Origin: Macrocystis pyrifera
Taxonomy: Eukaryota > Sar > Phaeophyceae > Laminariales > Laminariaceae
DNA: 64,000 nt
Direction of reading: 5' to 3'
Assembly: GCA_031763025.1 (NCBI GenBank)
Contig: JASSKH010000005.1
Location: forward strand, 13,782,528-13,846,527
Shown here piece after piece: positions 47,917-60,983 of this stretch. Within the stretch, counting starts at the first letter, position 1. Every line of letters starts with the position of its first letter. The position numbers and the translations under genes are program-made. The notes beneath the pieces were generated by a model. It was given only the letters and a program-made list of their open reading frames with translations. It was not told the origin of the DNA and ran no database searches.

Positions 47917-48228
47917 CATCACTTTTACTTTCCAGCCCACTCGTAGGAGGTTTTACCCTCGACAATCGTCTGGACAAGCCGTGGTCACAGGTGTCATCCC
48001 TTCTCCCCCCCGGTACGTGCCTTTAATTTTTATCGCGCATAGGGTTCAGCATTCCCACTGCTCGTCGATTTTCATCGAATGTACAGCTAACTCACGCTCT
48101 CGCGCTTTCCGCTAATAATCAATTTTATGCAAGAAAAAGTCCCTATGAGCATGCACTCGGTGAGACTCGAACTCACGAAATTGATCTTGATAGGCTCGCG
48201 GACCACCTACCAAGGCACCGGGGACGCC
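47879..48228 (-). mobile_element. tRNA-derived SINE, copy 2, with 38-base poly(A) tail
   Basis: Complete uninterrupted copy on the minus strand: head GGCGTCCCCGGTGCCTTGG (48228), B-box GAGTTCGAGTCTCACC, body, then 38 A (T run 47879-47916 on the plus strand). It gives the empty-site sequence for the insertion in copy 1. Confidence 0.93.
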
Positions 48229-48364
48229 GGTGTATACTGCTGTGTGTGGTGGTATAAATATGTAAATATAAAAATGTACCAGGTACGAAAGAGACCCAGC
48301 ACATTATTATTACCCAGCAAATAACAGCAACTCAGATTTAGACTGCTTGACAACTGTGTGGATC

Positions 48365-48479
48365 CACATCAACAAGCCACAATATCTTGGTCCATATACG
48401 AATACCGGTAACCGGTATACACACATCAACATGCCACAAGAACTTGGTCTATATACCAATACCGGTAACCGGTATACAC
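48365..48479. repeat. 57-bp tandem duplication with ATACCGGTAACCGGTAT
   Basis: Two units (CACATCAACA(A/T)GCCACAA to CGGTATACAC), each with the 17 bp palindrome ATACCGGTAACCGGTAT. Confidence 0.95.
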
Positions 48480-48974
48480 GTTCTCTTGTCCATGTGATTC
48501 GTTGTTGGCCAGACGTGTTGTCAGTGTCGGCTGCTTCAAACGGGGGAAAAAAAGTGTTCTCCTTGTCTCCCCGTCTGTCTGTGCTCTTTCGCGCCGACGA
48601 GACTACAATAACAATAAAAAATTATCCTTCCGGTTCGATCTCTATGAGCACCTGGAATCTGTAGTGATATACAGCCACACGCCGCCTCGGATAAATATGA
48701 CGGTTGATGGCGGTCTAATTTGGGCCCGTCAAGACCTACAGTAGGTTCTCGTTAGACTTCCAGTCCTACAGTAGTCAGTAATATTTATACCAGGTACAGT
48801 ACTGTAGGTACTACCAGGTAAAGTTTTAGTGCGCGGGGGAGTTGAGCCGTGCTACCGTAGGATTTTTACTATTAATTATTAGTAGTACTCACTTCATGAT
48901 ATTTGAGATAGTCCAAGCATTTGGCCCTGACCGAGCGGGGTCGGCTCCTCTCCGCTGACCAGCTACATCATATC

Positions 48975-49087
48975 GGGACTATAAGAGTAGTAACCAGGAG
49001 GACTCAACGTATCAACAGATACCTATATATTCCAGTATTTTTACGAGACATATTTGGTCCTGATTACTACAGTATGTTCCCCCGTAA
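48975..49087. mobile_element. TTACGG MITE, decayed copy 19
   Basis: Right half (TTTGGTCCTGATTACTA to CCCCCGTAA) recognisable, left half strongly diverged. Confidence 0.75.
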
Positions 49088-49298
49088 TGCCTCCAACTCT
49101 CAAACCACACAAATCATTGTATATTTGCCCCCGATATGTACGTACGTATTGCATGTTATTCTTTGCAAGCCCACTTTATTGGTGTATGGGGCTCAACAGC
49201 TTGCAATACTTCTCGAAGTCGGATGTTGTGTGAGGTGTATGTATGTATATAGAGCTCCTCTAACGTGAGGAGGCCTTATAATTTTTTCGGGGCTTTCA

Positions 49299-49383
49299 AC
49301 TCTTTCAGGACTGCAGTCCCGTTTGGGGACAAACCACTTGGAATTAGAGAGGCTTGCCCCCAAGACGGTACTGCAGTTCGCCC
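49299..49383. mobile_element. Hairpin MITE, copy c
   Basis: CTGCAGTCCCGTTTGGGGAC faces GCCCCCAAGACGGTACTGCAG; outer CCCTTTTAG ends are altered. Confidence 0.85.
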
Positions 49384-50169
49384 TAAAATGTTTAATACCC
49401 CAACCGTAGGACGAGTCACTTCCGTCACGTCTGTCCGTCCGTCCGTCCGTCCGTCGGTCGAGGGGCTTGACGGCTGTTTGACGGCTGTCCGTCCGTCAGG
49501 GGGAAAAGCTGTCGCCAACGGACATATTTGGCCAGAAAATGTGTGTTGGCGGCAAAAAATAACTGGTCAAACGTTTTTTCCCTAAAATACAATACCACGA
49601 TGAATAAAAAAAAGCAAATGAGTCCTTGCTGCTGCTGTGTCTTGTTCACTTTCATCGATTCAAAACCCCAAGCTCCGAACAAGGTTACCGACATCCAAAA
49701 AACAACAAACGAAAAAAAAAAAAAAGAAAAGCAACTGCGGTGCCTTCACTTTCATCATTTATAGACCGAATCCAACCAGGCTCCGAAAAAAGTCAAATCC
49801 TCCTCCCCGCATCACGAGGAACTACGGCTCATTACGCCATACACACTACATACCGAATGTGTACGTCAGTCCTCTCATCGTCGTCATTACCATCGATCGA
49901 TGAATTTTTCAGAAACCGCACGCAAAACGAACGGTGCAGCATCCAAGCCAGCAGCAGCAGCAGCGGGGGTCGTGCTTTTGACCGCACGAGCGACAAAAAC
50001 CATTCACGAGGTTGCAGCAGGAAATCATGGCAGGCTTTCGTATCCGGCAAGAAAAAGCTCTCCCTCGCCCAAAACAACGTCGATAACCGCAATTCGGACC
50101 TTGAAACCCTCCCCCTACGTCGTCTCCCCGTCCTTCCCTCCCGCCTCACATTCCGAGTATACTCGAGAG

Positions 50170-50175
50170 AGGCGT

Positions 50176-50219
<44 letters not shown>
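50170..50219. repeat. Poly-G tract of about 42-50 bases
   Basis: Uninterrupted G run (roughly 50177-50219) with no LINE or partner terminus beside it; preceded by ACTCGAGAGAGGCGTTT. Confidence 0.93.
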
Positions 50220-50220
<1 letters not shown>

Positions 50221-50773
50221 AGGTACAGTAAAAAATAAAAAAAAAAAATGTCAAAAGCGGAAAGCCTCCTCCGTTCCGCTGGAAAACGCACGACAGACCC
50301 ACACTACGCTGTCAAATAAAACTCACAGCTACGACAAACGTAGCGCTGTAGGTGACTAACGTCAACGTCAGCAACAGAACAAACCCGGACCCCTCCCCCC
50401 CCCTCTCCGACTCTTCCCAGCGACAAAATCCCCAACTTTGCCGCCACATCAACGTACACCGCGAAAACAAAGCACACACACACCCCATCCCCCCCCCCCC
50501 CCCCCCCATCAAATCCCCGCCCCCCCTTGACCCCCCTCCTCGATAGCAAGCAAACAAGAAAAACGAAGAAAGAAAAAACGAACAGATCAAATAAGGCGTT
50601 ACGCACTCGTATATCGTACGTACACATGAAGCGTGTATTAGCCTGTATCAACTGGGCGTGCTCGATCAAGGCTTCTCTCGGTTGGGCGCGTGCTCTAGAC
50701 GTGTTGTTAGGGTCCCCTTAGACGTGCTCGCTCAAAGGCTCTCTCTTTAGATGTGCTCCAAGGCCCCTTCTTT

Positions 50774-50974
50774 TTAGACGTGCTTGAGGGTGCTGGCCAG
50801 GGTGGACATCGCCTGCGTCTTCCCATCCGGAATCATGAAGAGAACCAGAGGCTTTCCCTCTCCGCGGTAGGGCTTGTCCGCGCGGAAGAATCCTCGCCGC
50901 TCCAGCTGCACCACGTCTCCCTCCCGCATGTTGCGGAGCCCGGGGTCTCCCAGGGCCTCCGTGTCCGCTCGAGT
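50774..50974 (-). CDS. GluRS terminal exon
   Basis: Acceptor TGGCAG on the minus strand, then TRADTEALGDPGLRNMREGD, VVQLERRGFFRADKPYRG and LVLFMIPDGKTQAMST, ending LKHV and TAA. An upstream in-frame ATG (MDEWQ) is probably intronic, since joining at T gives the better family alignment. Confidence 0.88.
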   Translation of the reverse strand, partial: TRADTEALGDPGLRNMREGDVVQLERRGFFRADKPYRGEGKPLVLFMIPDGKTQAMSTLASTLKHV

Positions 50975-53900
50975 CTGCCATTCGTCCATAGGTCGAGAAT
51001 CGGAGCAACGAAAAGAAGGCGGGCGGTGGGATGGGGGGGACGGGGGACGGAGCAGCAGGAAAGGCGTACCAGTACACATGTTAAGAAACATCATAATTGG
51101 TCACGCCGTTCGTTCCCAGTTTGGTCTTCGTACTTTCGTTTCACTTGCAAGGAGTGGGGGGGGGGGGGCAGAGCACGGGTGGCCCGGCGGAAGGGGGGGT
51201 TTGGGGGGGGGGGGGGGGGGGGGGGGAAGCGTACTCATTTGTTGCTTGCCTTTCCACCATTGACCACGCATCCCTTTCGAGACGGAGCACCGCTCCTACT
51301 CCTAATACAGACACCTCCAACAATTGGGCGCTCACTACGTTGTTTCAATATATTACATAGGAACTTTTTGCTAATCTTATCCCCTTCCTGTTTGACCGCC
51401 TGTGGCCACCATCTATCTCCTAGGATGGCGATCGTTTTCTCGCTGCTATCTAGTGTATCAAATTCCTCCATGTCACATTAGTCTATTTCCCTCATCTCCT
51501 CTTCTAACACATCCCGTTCCTCCTGGTACAGTTCACATTCTCCTACTAGGTGAGTTCTACTCTTTACTGCTTTGCCACACGGGCACATCTGTGCATCTAC
51601 TTCCTCCTCCTCCCGGCTACTGGTATACCTCTTTCATCTTTCTGGCAGGTCCAGGTCACCTACACGTAATCCCAGTTTCATCGTTTTCGCGAAGTCCATT
51701 GGGCCGTGCAAATATGTTTTCATTCCTATTCCTTCCCTCAATCCCCCGTATATCTCTTAAGTGTTTTTTTTCCGATTCCACCTTGTTTCTTAGCGCTAGC
51801 CATCCCCTTCTTTCTATCCTTTCTTCTACTTTTGCCTTGTACCTCCCAAACTTCCCGGCAGACATCACCTCTTCTTGGTTTCCCCCTATATCCTTCCATA
51901 CTTTCTCAACTACGCCATCCTACCTTATTCCAGCTCGCCCTTTTGATACTTTCTCCCATACAGCTCTATCAACTGTGGCTGGCAACCTCTTTTTTGACAT
52001 GTTCCTTATTTTATATTGCCACTTCAACTTTCTCATGTCTCTATCTGTCTTGAGTGGGTGCATTCCCAGTTCTGCTCTTAATACTGTATTACTAGTCGTA
52101 CTTGAGCATCTTAGGATATTTTTAGCTGCTGTCATTAGTACTGTTTCCAAAAATGTTTTACGAGTTTCGCGTTCCCTTCCCATACTTCTCCTGCATATTC
52201 TACCTTTGATACTATCAACATTCCTCAGGATACATTTCTTAATCCTAGTGTCAAGGTGCGAGTCTGTTAGGATCGCATCCATCTTGCCTATGTGTGTTTT
52301 ACCCTTTCCTGTTTCCTTTGCTATATGTGTATCCCAAGAGCAGTCTTTTGAGATCTCTACGCCAAGGTACGTATACTGGTCTACGATCGGCAATCCATCT
52401 TCTCCCCACTTCCGACCGAAATTTACCGGGTTCACCTTATCTTCGTTACAAACAACTACTGCGCATTTCTTGACGTTCGCTGTCACCCTCCATTTCCTGG
52501 TGTATTCTAGCGCCTTCTCTAATTGTCTCCGCAACCCTTGAGATGTTTCTGATATCCTCACGAAGTCATCCGCAAACATCAATCCCGACACCGTGTCTTC
52601 CCCTACCGTGACTCCCTGCCTGCTGCTTCGACGGCTCCTATCAGGCCGTTAATACACACCTTGAATAGGTTAGGTGATAACGTACATCCCTTTGCAACTC
52701 CTCGTAAAATATCAACAGACTTCGATATTTCCCCGTCCAGCATCACAGCACTTCCTGCATATTCCGTCATCTTTTTCATCATTCTCCACAATCCATTTAT
52801 CTATATACTGTGTCGTAGGCTTTGTGTACATCTAGAAAGAAACATTACGCTGTTAGTCCCACGACTTTTCCTACATTGGATTATCTTACCTAAGGTGTAC
52901 ACATGGTCTACGCAGCTACGGTTTGGCCTAAACCCTGCTTGCCCTTCGCTTATTTCGTCTTCCTTCTCCATCATCGTTCCCATTATATCGTTCAAAATCT
53001 TACAAAACGTTTTGCCTACTGTGTTTGGTAGCGTTATCCCTCTATAGTTCCCCGGATCAGCCTTATCTCCGTTCTTGAATAAGTTTACTACCGTTCCTTC
53101 TCTCCACCTCCTAGGTGTGTACTCGTTTTTCCATATCCAGTTATACAACATAGTCATCATGTTGAGCATTCCTTCTCCCCGTACTTCATAAATTCATTCA
53201 CTATTTGGTCTGCCCCTGCGTACTCATTAGTTGCTTGACTTTTGACCATTGACCACGCAGCCCTTTCGAGACGGAGGGGAAGGGAGGGTATGTGCGTGCG
53301 TGTACAGATTGACACAAACAGCGGGATGGAGGGAAATGGCGCGTGATTGTCGTGTGCGTGTGCGTTGTGCCGCCTCTTGCACTATCACGCCAAATCACGG
53401 GGAAAATACGACATGCGTCATTTTTTTACCGCGCGCACGCACCACCCAACACGGCAAACGTGATCGGAAAGCAGTTCTGCAAAGCGAACATTACACGAAA
53501 CGCCATCGTCGGGGCAGATGCATTCCTGATTGATGTGCACGCAATATCTGCAAATCTAAACGATATATGCCCGGCGGGAGGGGGGGGGGGGGGGTACTCA
53601 TTTGTTGCTTGCCTGTCATTTGACCATTGACCACGCATCCCTTTCGAGACGGAGCGGGGGAGGGGGGGGTCTGGGTCATTCAACACGACGCGGTCCCTAA
53701 GGCCCGTGCGCACAAGTTGGTCGGGGTGACATCTCTCGAACCACACGGTTCCCGCACAAGAGACGTACATCAGAACGAAAGATATAGGATGCATACAGTA
53801 GATTATCTATCACGACGCGGCCCTCAAGGCCCTTGCACATGGGTTTATCGGGTATGGCATCTAGCGTACCGTACGTCTCCTGCACGGCAGGTGTATGTCA

Positions 53901-56900
53901 GAACGAAAAATGTAGCATGTAGATTGTCTGTGCTGCAAGTAGCAAGTAGTATACAAGTAGAACGTGATCTGTGTGGTGTGTGATGTGGTGGGATATTCTA
54001 ACCCCCTTTGTGTGACGTCATCGTAGAACAGAGGGAAATAGTCCGACAAAAAAATGCATGACGACATACTCGTACAGCATCGGCTACGCCAGCCTTTGGA
54101 CTGCTGGGTTACATGCCTATATCTATGCATACATATATATATATTCATTGGGCGTCCCCGGTGGCTTGGTAGGTGGTCCGTTTGCCTATCGAAATCAATT
54201 TTGTGGGTTCGAGTCTCACCGAGTGCACGCTCGTAGAGACTTTTTCTTGCATAAAAAACTGATTAGCGGAAAGCGTGAGAGCGTGAGTTAGCTACATTCG
54301 AGGAAAATCGACGAGCAGTGGGAATGCTGAACCCTATCTATGAGCGACAAAAAATAAAGGCACTTACAGGGGGGGAATAGGGACGACACCTGTGACCACG
54401 GCTTGTCCAGAAGATCGTCGAGGGTAAAACCTCCTACGAGTTAGGCTGCAGAGCAAAAGTGATGTTGACAAAAAATATATACATACATGTAGAAATACAC
54501 GAGAGGTGCGAAGCTCCGAGCCCGCACCGCAATTCAATCAAGCAACACTGCTCGGCCGCGAGCGCGCATTTGCATGACACGGTAAGGTGGGAGGGTTCAC
54601 AAGGCCGAACTATCGAACATTCTTGGTTGCTACGCACACACATTATTTTTCCGCCCCTTGTATTTCTCTTCGTCCTTCTTTTCTCTCTCCGTCCTACTAC
54701 TACGAGTATTACGAGGGACCATAGTAAACAGGACCTAAAATACACACAAAAACCTGTATATTTCCCTATTTTTACTGACAATATTTGGTCCTATTTGCTA
54801 TGGTCCCCCGCAATTCTGCCATCTTATACCGTAGCCGTAAGTCAGATCCGGTGGGGGTCACATTCACATAGAGCAGGCTCGTGCCTTGATTTATTTTTTT
54901 ATCTCGAAGAAGATTCCAGCCCTTTCTTCCCTCGTCGACTAGTAGAGTAGCGTCGATAGGCGCTACACGTATTCTAAGGGGTCTGTCATCCGGACAAGGC
55001 GGTCTGAGTAAGGCGGTAGGTATCCCATCCCGACGGAAGGCGCGGTAAAAAAAACCGCTTGGCGCGACTGGATAACTGCACTCACGACCCTGAACGAACA
55101 AGGCTGAGGCGGCTTTCCCCAAAAATACGGCGGTCATTCTCGCTCTGGCACACCAACGCCCTACCGGAGAACCCCTACTCTTCACACCCTTTCGGGCGCC
55201 AACCTACTTTACGTACTTGCGGGTGCCAACAGTATTTTATTCCACGGCCTATAACCATAAAGGTCCTTATTAAGTCAATATTGATGTGCAAAATATCCTT
55301 TTGTATACAGGGATAGAGCGGCAGGGTTTTGGGACCCATACACATCCCTGGCAAGTATACAGCAGATTATTTTTTTTTTTTGATTTTACAACATGCGTGT
55401 ATGCGTGGGTACGTACTTTGTACCGCCGTTTATCAAAAAGCGACGACAATGATAGTCGGCAAGAGGTTTCTTGTCTGGTCAGTCCCCCTGTATTTTTAGC
55501 GCGAGCGCGCAGCAGCACAACTCATAGCACCTGACGAGACCCCCGCTTTCTACGATGGAGGTATTACGGTGGCCCATAGTAAATGGGACCAAATATTGTT
55601 GGCAAAAATAGGGAAATATATAGGTTTTTGTGCGTGCCGTAGGTCCTATTTACTATGGACCCCCGTAATAGCACATTTCCGCGATTAATTTTTCTGAAAC
55701 ACGGGGGTTCCTTAACCCAAAATCGTCGGAATGATGCCAATCTTGGTTTCGACAAAAAAATGGCGTTTTTTGTATACTCGGGCCATGGGATTGTTCATCG
55801 GGATGTGATTCGAGTTTGCTGAAAGTCAGTTTTCGGGTGAGGTATATGGAGCTCATCAAGGTCAAGTGAGGAGTCTCAGAAAATACAGGGTGAGCCATCA
55901 TCGTAGAACCCCTCACGACCTACAGTAGATCGTTCAGGGAAGATAAGTAGATTCATACTATTAATAGGGCTGGGCACTAACTGGTACAATACGTACTGGC
56001 AGTAGTATTATACTGGCAGTCGTAATCTACTGATTGACCTGGCCAGTAGATACACCAGTGGTACTTGCTGATTGTGCTCAGAAACACGACGGAGACGTTA
56101 CATCTAACATTAGGGAGTTCCATATATTGATATGGGACTATAGGAGAGGGATATTTAGACGGATATTCGGGGGGATAAACGGGAGGTTTATTCCCGCAAC
56201 CTGTTGGATAATAACCTGCATACGATGCATGAGCTGTCACTCGACAGCTCGGATATAATAGAAGAGGAGGAGTTCCGTGTTACTGTCTGGAGTCAACAAC
56301 GCGTTCCCGTGCCAGCTGCGCCTATACCTTTAGAGATCAATCAACACACTAGTGAGTCCGGTGATCTTCTATTGGCAAGCGTAGCCAAGGCCAACCTAGA
56401 GAGGTGGGAACCTGGAACCTGCTTCCGGCATGCCTAGATTCGAGGATGCGCCTCAAGAAGCCAGCGTGGCAACTGAGGAGATGATGATAGAAGAGATGAA
56501 GAAGAAGATAGAGGTCCTGGGGAGGACGATGGAGGAGCAGAGACTGCGCGCCGAGAGGGACGCGCAGGGAGCAGGAACGGAGGGGGGAGCCTGTGGGGGG
56601 ACGAGAGGAGAAGGAGCTGCTAGACAACAAGCAACGTCGACTGTGCCGGCACCTGGGCTGGAGGCCCAATCAGGCATGTCATTACCTTATTTTTACCGCC
56701 CAAGTTTACCCCAGCCGAGACCCCGAAGTTCGATAATGTAGTTTTGCCCTAGAGAAGTGGGAACCTGCTTCCGGCATGCCTAGTTTCGAGGATGCGCCTC
56801 AAGAAGCCAGCGTGGCAACTGAGGAGATGATGATAGAAGAGATGAAGAAGAAGATAGAGGTCCTGGGAAGGACGATGGAGGAGCAGAGACTGCGCGCCGA

Positions 56901-59900
56901 GAGGGACGCGCAGGGAGCAGGAACGGAGGGGGGAGCCGGTGGGGGGACGAGAGGAGAAGGAGCTGCTAGACAACAAGCAACGTCGACTGTGCCGGCACCT
57001 GGGCTGGAGGCCCAATCAGGCATGTCATTACCTTATTTTTACCGCCCAAGTTTATCCCAGTCGAGACCCCCGAAGTTCGATAACGTAGTTTTGGCAAAAT
57101 GTGGCGTAGCAAGTTTTTGGCATACCTATCATCGCTTGGGTGCCTGCATGTGCTTGGTAACACAGCGAACCCAGTTATGGTGGGTGACATGAGGGTGTCG
57201 CCTGAGGAACTAGCCTCCAGACATTCCCCCCAGGAGATTAGGGACGCGAGATTGGTGTGTGGATTGACGATGGAGGCAATGACGGGATACGATACGGCTG
57301 AATTTAGGATGCAGAAGGCAATGTCTCCGAGTGGTGCTTGGAAAGAGTTGGAGGACTACTACATGCCCAAGACGATAGCTGCAACACATGGGTTGAGGAG
57401 GGAGTTTGATACCATCCGGTTGGCTGAGGATGAGAACCCCTTTGCTGTTTCTAGGAAGGGTGGACAAGGCAGCAGATGAGCTGGCGATGTTAGGATGTGG
57501 CAAGAGTGCAGAGGAAGTGAACCGCCACATAATTACCAACTTCTCGTCTTTGTACACTATACAAAGCAAGTCAATTCTTTCCCGCCCTTCCATCCCCCGT
57601 TCCGAGATCGATGAGATCATCCGCGACGCGTATGCAAACGACAAGGTAGAGAAGGAGATGGTTCCTATCTAGGGCGTTGGGTGTGCAGGGAGTGGTAGAT
57701 CAGCATGCCCTGTAGGACTCAAGGCTAGATGCGATCAGTTCTGTGAAGACTTGAACAACCTTGTTCCGATCAACAATCTGGGCGAGTTGCGGTGTTATGC
57801 TGGTTGTTGTTTCACGAGGGATATGGGATGCTGGTACTTTAACGATTTCGCAGCAGGCGTTCGCTGAAAATACCGCGGCGAGGTTTGGTGTTAGTTCTGG
57901 GAGGAATAACCCGCTTTCGACTGGTGTGAAGCTCGAGGAGTTTGACGAGAATGAACTCGTGGGTGATTGGCCTTTCCGCGAATTGGTGGGGTGCTTGATG
58001 TGGCTTGCGAACCAAACACGACCGGATATTGCGAACGCGGTGAGGGCGATAGCGAGGTACACGAATAGGCCGAGGGAAGTACACTGGAGGACAGCAGTCG
58101 GTATTTTAGAGTATGTATTTTTCTAAGAGTGATTTCGGCATTGCGTTCCAGAAGGGTAGCAAGCTTGAGCTAGTGGCGTTTGCAGATGCAGACTGTGCCA
58201 ACAAAGCCACTGAGAGGAGGTCAGTTTCCGGTGGGGCTATCATGTGTGCTGGTTTTCTAGGACGCAGAAATGCGTCACACTCTCAACAACTGAGGCCGAA
58301 TATGTAGCACTGGCAGACACTATCAAGGAGGCAATGTTCATGTGCTATGTATGGAGTTGTATTTTTCCGGGGTTTGGGGAGAGATGCAGTACGGTTTTCG
58401 AGGGTAATGAGGGGGCAAGGCACCTGGCACAAAATCCAGTGTGCACGTCGAATTCGCAGCACATCGACGTACGACACCACTTTTTGCGCGAGCTTATTTT
58501 TAAGGGGGAGTTTGTTATTACCCATGTAGAGTCGGAGGAACAGCATGCAGACTTCTTGACAAAGCCGCTCAACAACACGGTGTTTCGTTGCCACCGGGAT
58601 TTTCTGAATAATATTCGACGCGGTTTTTCCGAGGTAGAAGGTTTTATGTTATTTTAGGGCGAAGGATTAGCCCGAACTACGTATAAATCCGAAGATGCTG
58701 CCGTTTTTCCCTGGCTAATTCCGTGGATGATACCATTTCGTTCCTGGCGATGGATTTCGAGAGTTTTTGGTGTTTTCGAGTAGTTTCAACGTCAAATAAA
58801 ATTCAAGTGACGGAATGTATGCTATGTCGCATTACCGTCGCGATCTGTGTATCTATGGCGGGAGTAGGGGACAAGGGGAGACTCTTGTCGGGAGGAACGG
58901 GGTTCCTTGCGATCTCTGGCATTTAATTTCTTGGCGTAATTTTTATTTTGATGAGTATGACTACTGTGATATTTCTATGATTTGCATTAATTCCTCATGA
59001 AATAGAGGGAGATGTTTTGGATAAGGCTGAAGAGAGACTACGAAGCGCCTGGTGGCGTGTGCGGTCCATAGTAAATATTTTCTGAGTTGGAGGGTTTGGA
59101 TAGTATTTTGGAAATTGAGAGTTTGGTTTTTGGTTCTTGGAAATCTGTGTTTCTGAATTTCATATGAGTTGGGTCATAATATTGACATGTTTCAACCCAG
59201 CGGAGTCGTACCTTGCGGTGTACAGAGCTGGGGGAATATTGAAGTATGGTCGTGTATAATGAGCAGGGGGGATACTGATTGTGCTCAGAAACACGACGGA
59301 GACGTTACATCTAACATTAGGGAGTTCCATATATTGATATGGGATTATAACAGAGGGATATTTAGACGGATATTCGGGGGGATAAACGGGAGGTTTATTC
59401 CCGCAACCTGTTGGATAATAAATAACCTGCATACGATGCATGAGCTGTCACTCGACAGCTCGGATATAATACAAGAGGAGTGCCGTGTTACCGTCTGCAG
59501 TCAACCACGCGTTCCCGTGCCAGCTGCGCCTATACCTTTAGAGATCAATCAACATACTTATTATCGTACGTGAGTCCAACAAACACGCCGTACCACAGAA
59601 CGGGTACCCACCGAAGGCGTTTCGAGAGAAGAGGCAGGAGAGAAGAGAGGCAGTATACTGCTGCAACCCAGTATACTGGATGATTTTGACCACAGTACAA
59701 TCGCTGCTGACTTGAGTCAGCCAGTGCCTAGGTCTATTATATTCCGATCTGTAGAGTACATACACCTGGTATATAGCTCATCTTGCCGGGTGGGAGCGGC
59801 ACAATCTGCATGATCTGTAGGACATGCTTCCCGGGTTGGATCTATCTGTACTGTACAGATCCTCTGCATAACATCTCACAAACCTCCGACTTGCGGGATA

Positions 59901-60635
59901 CACAAGCAATATCATGCTGCGCCCGCCTCGTATGGTTCCCAGCATCGTTGAGATTCGTTTGCTCAGCAGTATAGTCATCCACTCTTTCCCGTCCCCCCTA
60001 CAAATTGGTCGTGACTCAGATCCGGGACCACACATTAAATACAACCAGGCTCTTCCCCCTCTCCCCCCCCACTGCTCCCTTCGTGCGGCACGTGCCTGGC
60101 ACCTTTCATCGCGAGAAAGGGTTCAATTGAGCCCTTTCTTCTCTCGTCGACTCGCGTCGAATCGCGTTTACGTGCAGAAAACACCAACACTATTCCTTAT
60201 CAGGTAGACAAGTACGGCAGGAGGGCGAGTTGGTGCACTTGTTCGGTCCTTCCTCACATCCCATGTACTTTTCCTCAAGTCTCAACTTAAATTTTCGTGC
60301 TTGTTTTTTTTTTTTTTTTCAACCTTTTCGCGATAAAACTACTACGCAATGCTGGATTTTTTTTTTTCGGTTTATAAGGTTGAAGCAACGAAATTATTTA
60401 CAATAATGTCCGTTTTCGAGTGAGGTAAAAGGGGGCACCCGCTCCCTGCTCCCTGTATCGTACCCGGGGTCAGCAAAAAGAAACAAGAAGCAAATTCTCA
60501 CCAGCGGATTGAGGAAGTCCTTGAAGTTTTCCCCTTCCTCGATCTTGTCCTTCGTCACCAAGTAGTCGAATTCAACCAGCACCATTGGCACCAGATCCGG
60601 GACCTGAAACAGAGACAGGAAGTGAGAAGCCGATT

Positions 60636-60669
<34 letters not shown>

Positions 60670-60937
60670 CGCGACGACGACGACGACCGAACATAAAATG
60701 GGAAGAGTCGGTTACAAGTGTAAGGGCGAAGCAGCGAAGAACTGACGCGCATGATGAAAAACAGGAGCAAGAGCACACGCAGTAGCACAAGTAGCAGCGG
60801 CAGCAAGCGGCGGCAGGCAGCAAGCAGCAGCAGCAGCAGCAGGAGCAGAAATAGAAGCGAGACAGCAGCTACACTAGCAACAGCAGCGGTAGCAGATTCA
60901 AGAAGCGAAGCAGCGGCAACACTACAGGTGCCACATT

Positions 60938-60983
<46 letters not shown>

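Larger units (their letters stand above)
56067..59554 (+). mobile_element. Copia-type LTR retrotransposon, internally deleted
   Basis: Two nearly identical LTRs (about 280 bp) enclose 2.9 kb. The internal region codes for a Gag-like protein and then jumps straight to the end of RT and RNase H. Protease, integrase and the RT catalytic core are missing, the junction lying around 57660-57700. TACTT flanks both sides (56062-56066, 59555-59559), a 5 bp target duplication typical of Copia. Several frameshifts and stops. It sits in the GluRS intron, antisense to that gene. Confidence 0.92.

Noticed and set aside
50975..51094. ATG (MDEWQ) as part of the GluRS exon or a separate small gene
   Set aside because: The AG|ACT boundary joins NPL to TRADTEALGD in phase and matches the family; MDEWQ then belongs to the intron's acceptor region.
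51402..52541. 379-codon plus-strand open frame, the longest in the window
   Set aside because: It is the antisense shadow of the LINE RT and C-terminal coding sequence; the translation is Ser/Leu/Phe-rich without a domain.
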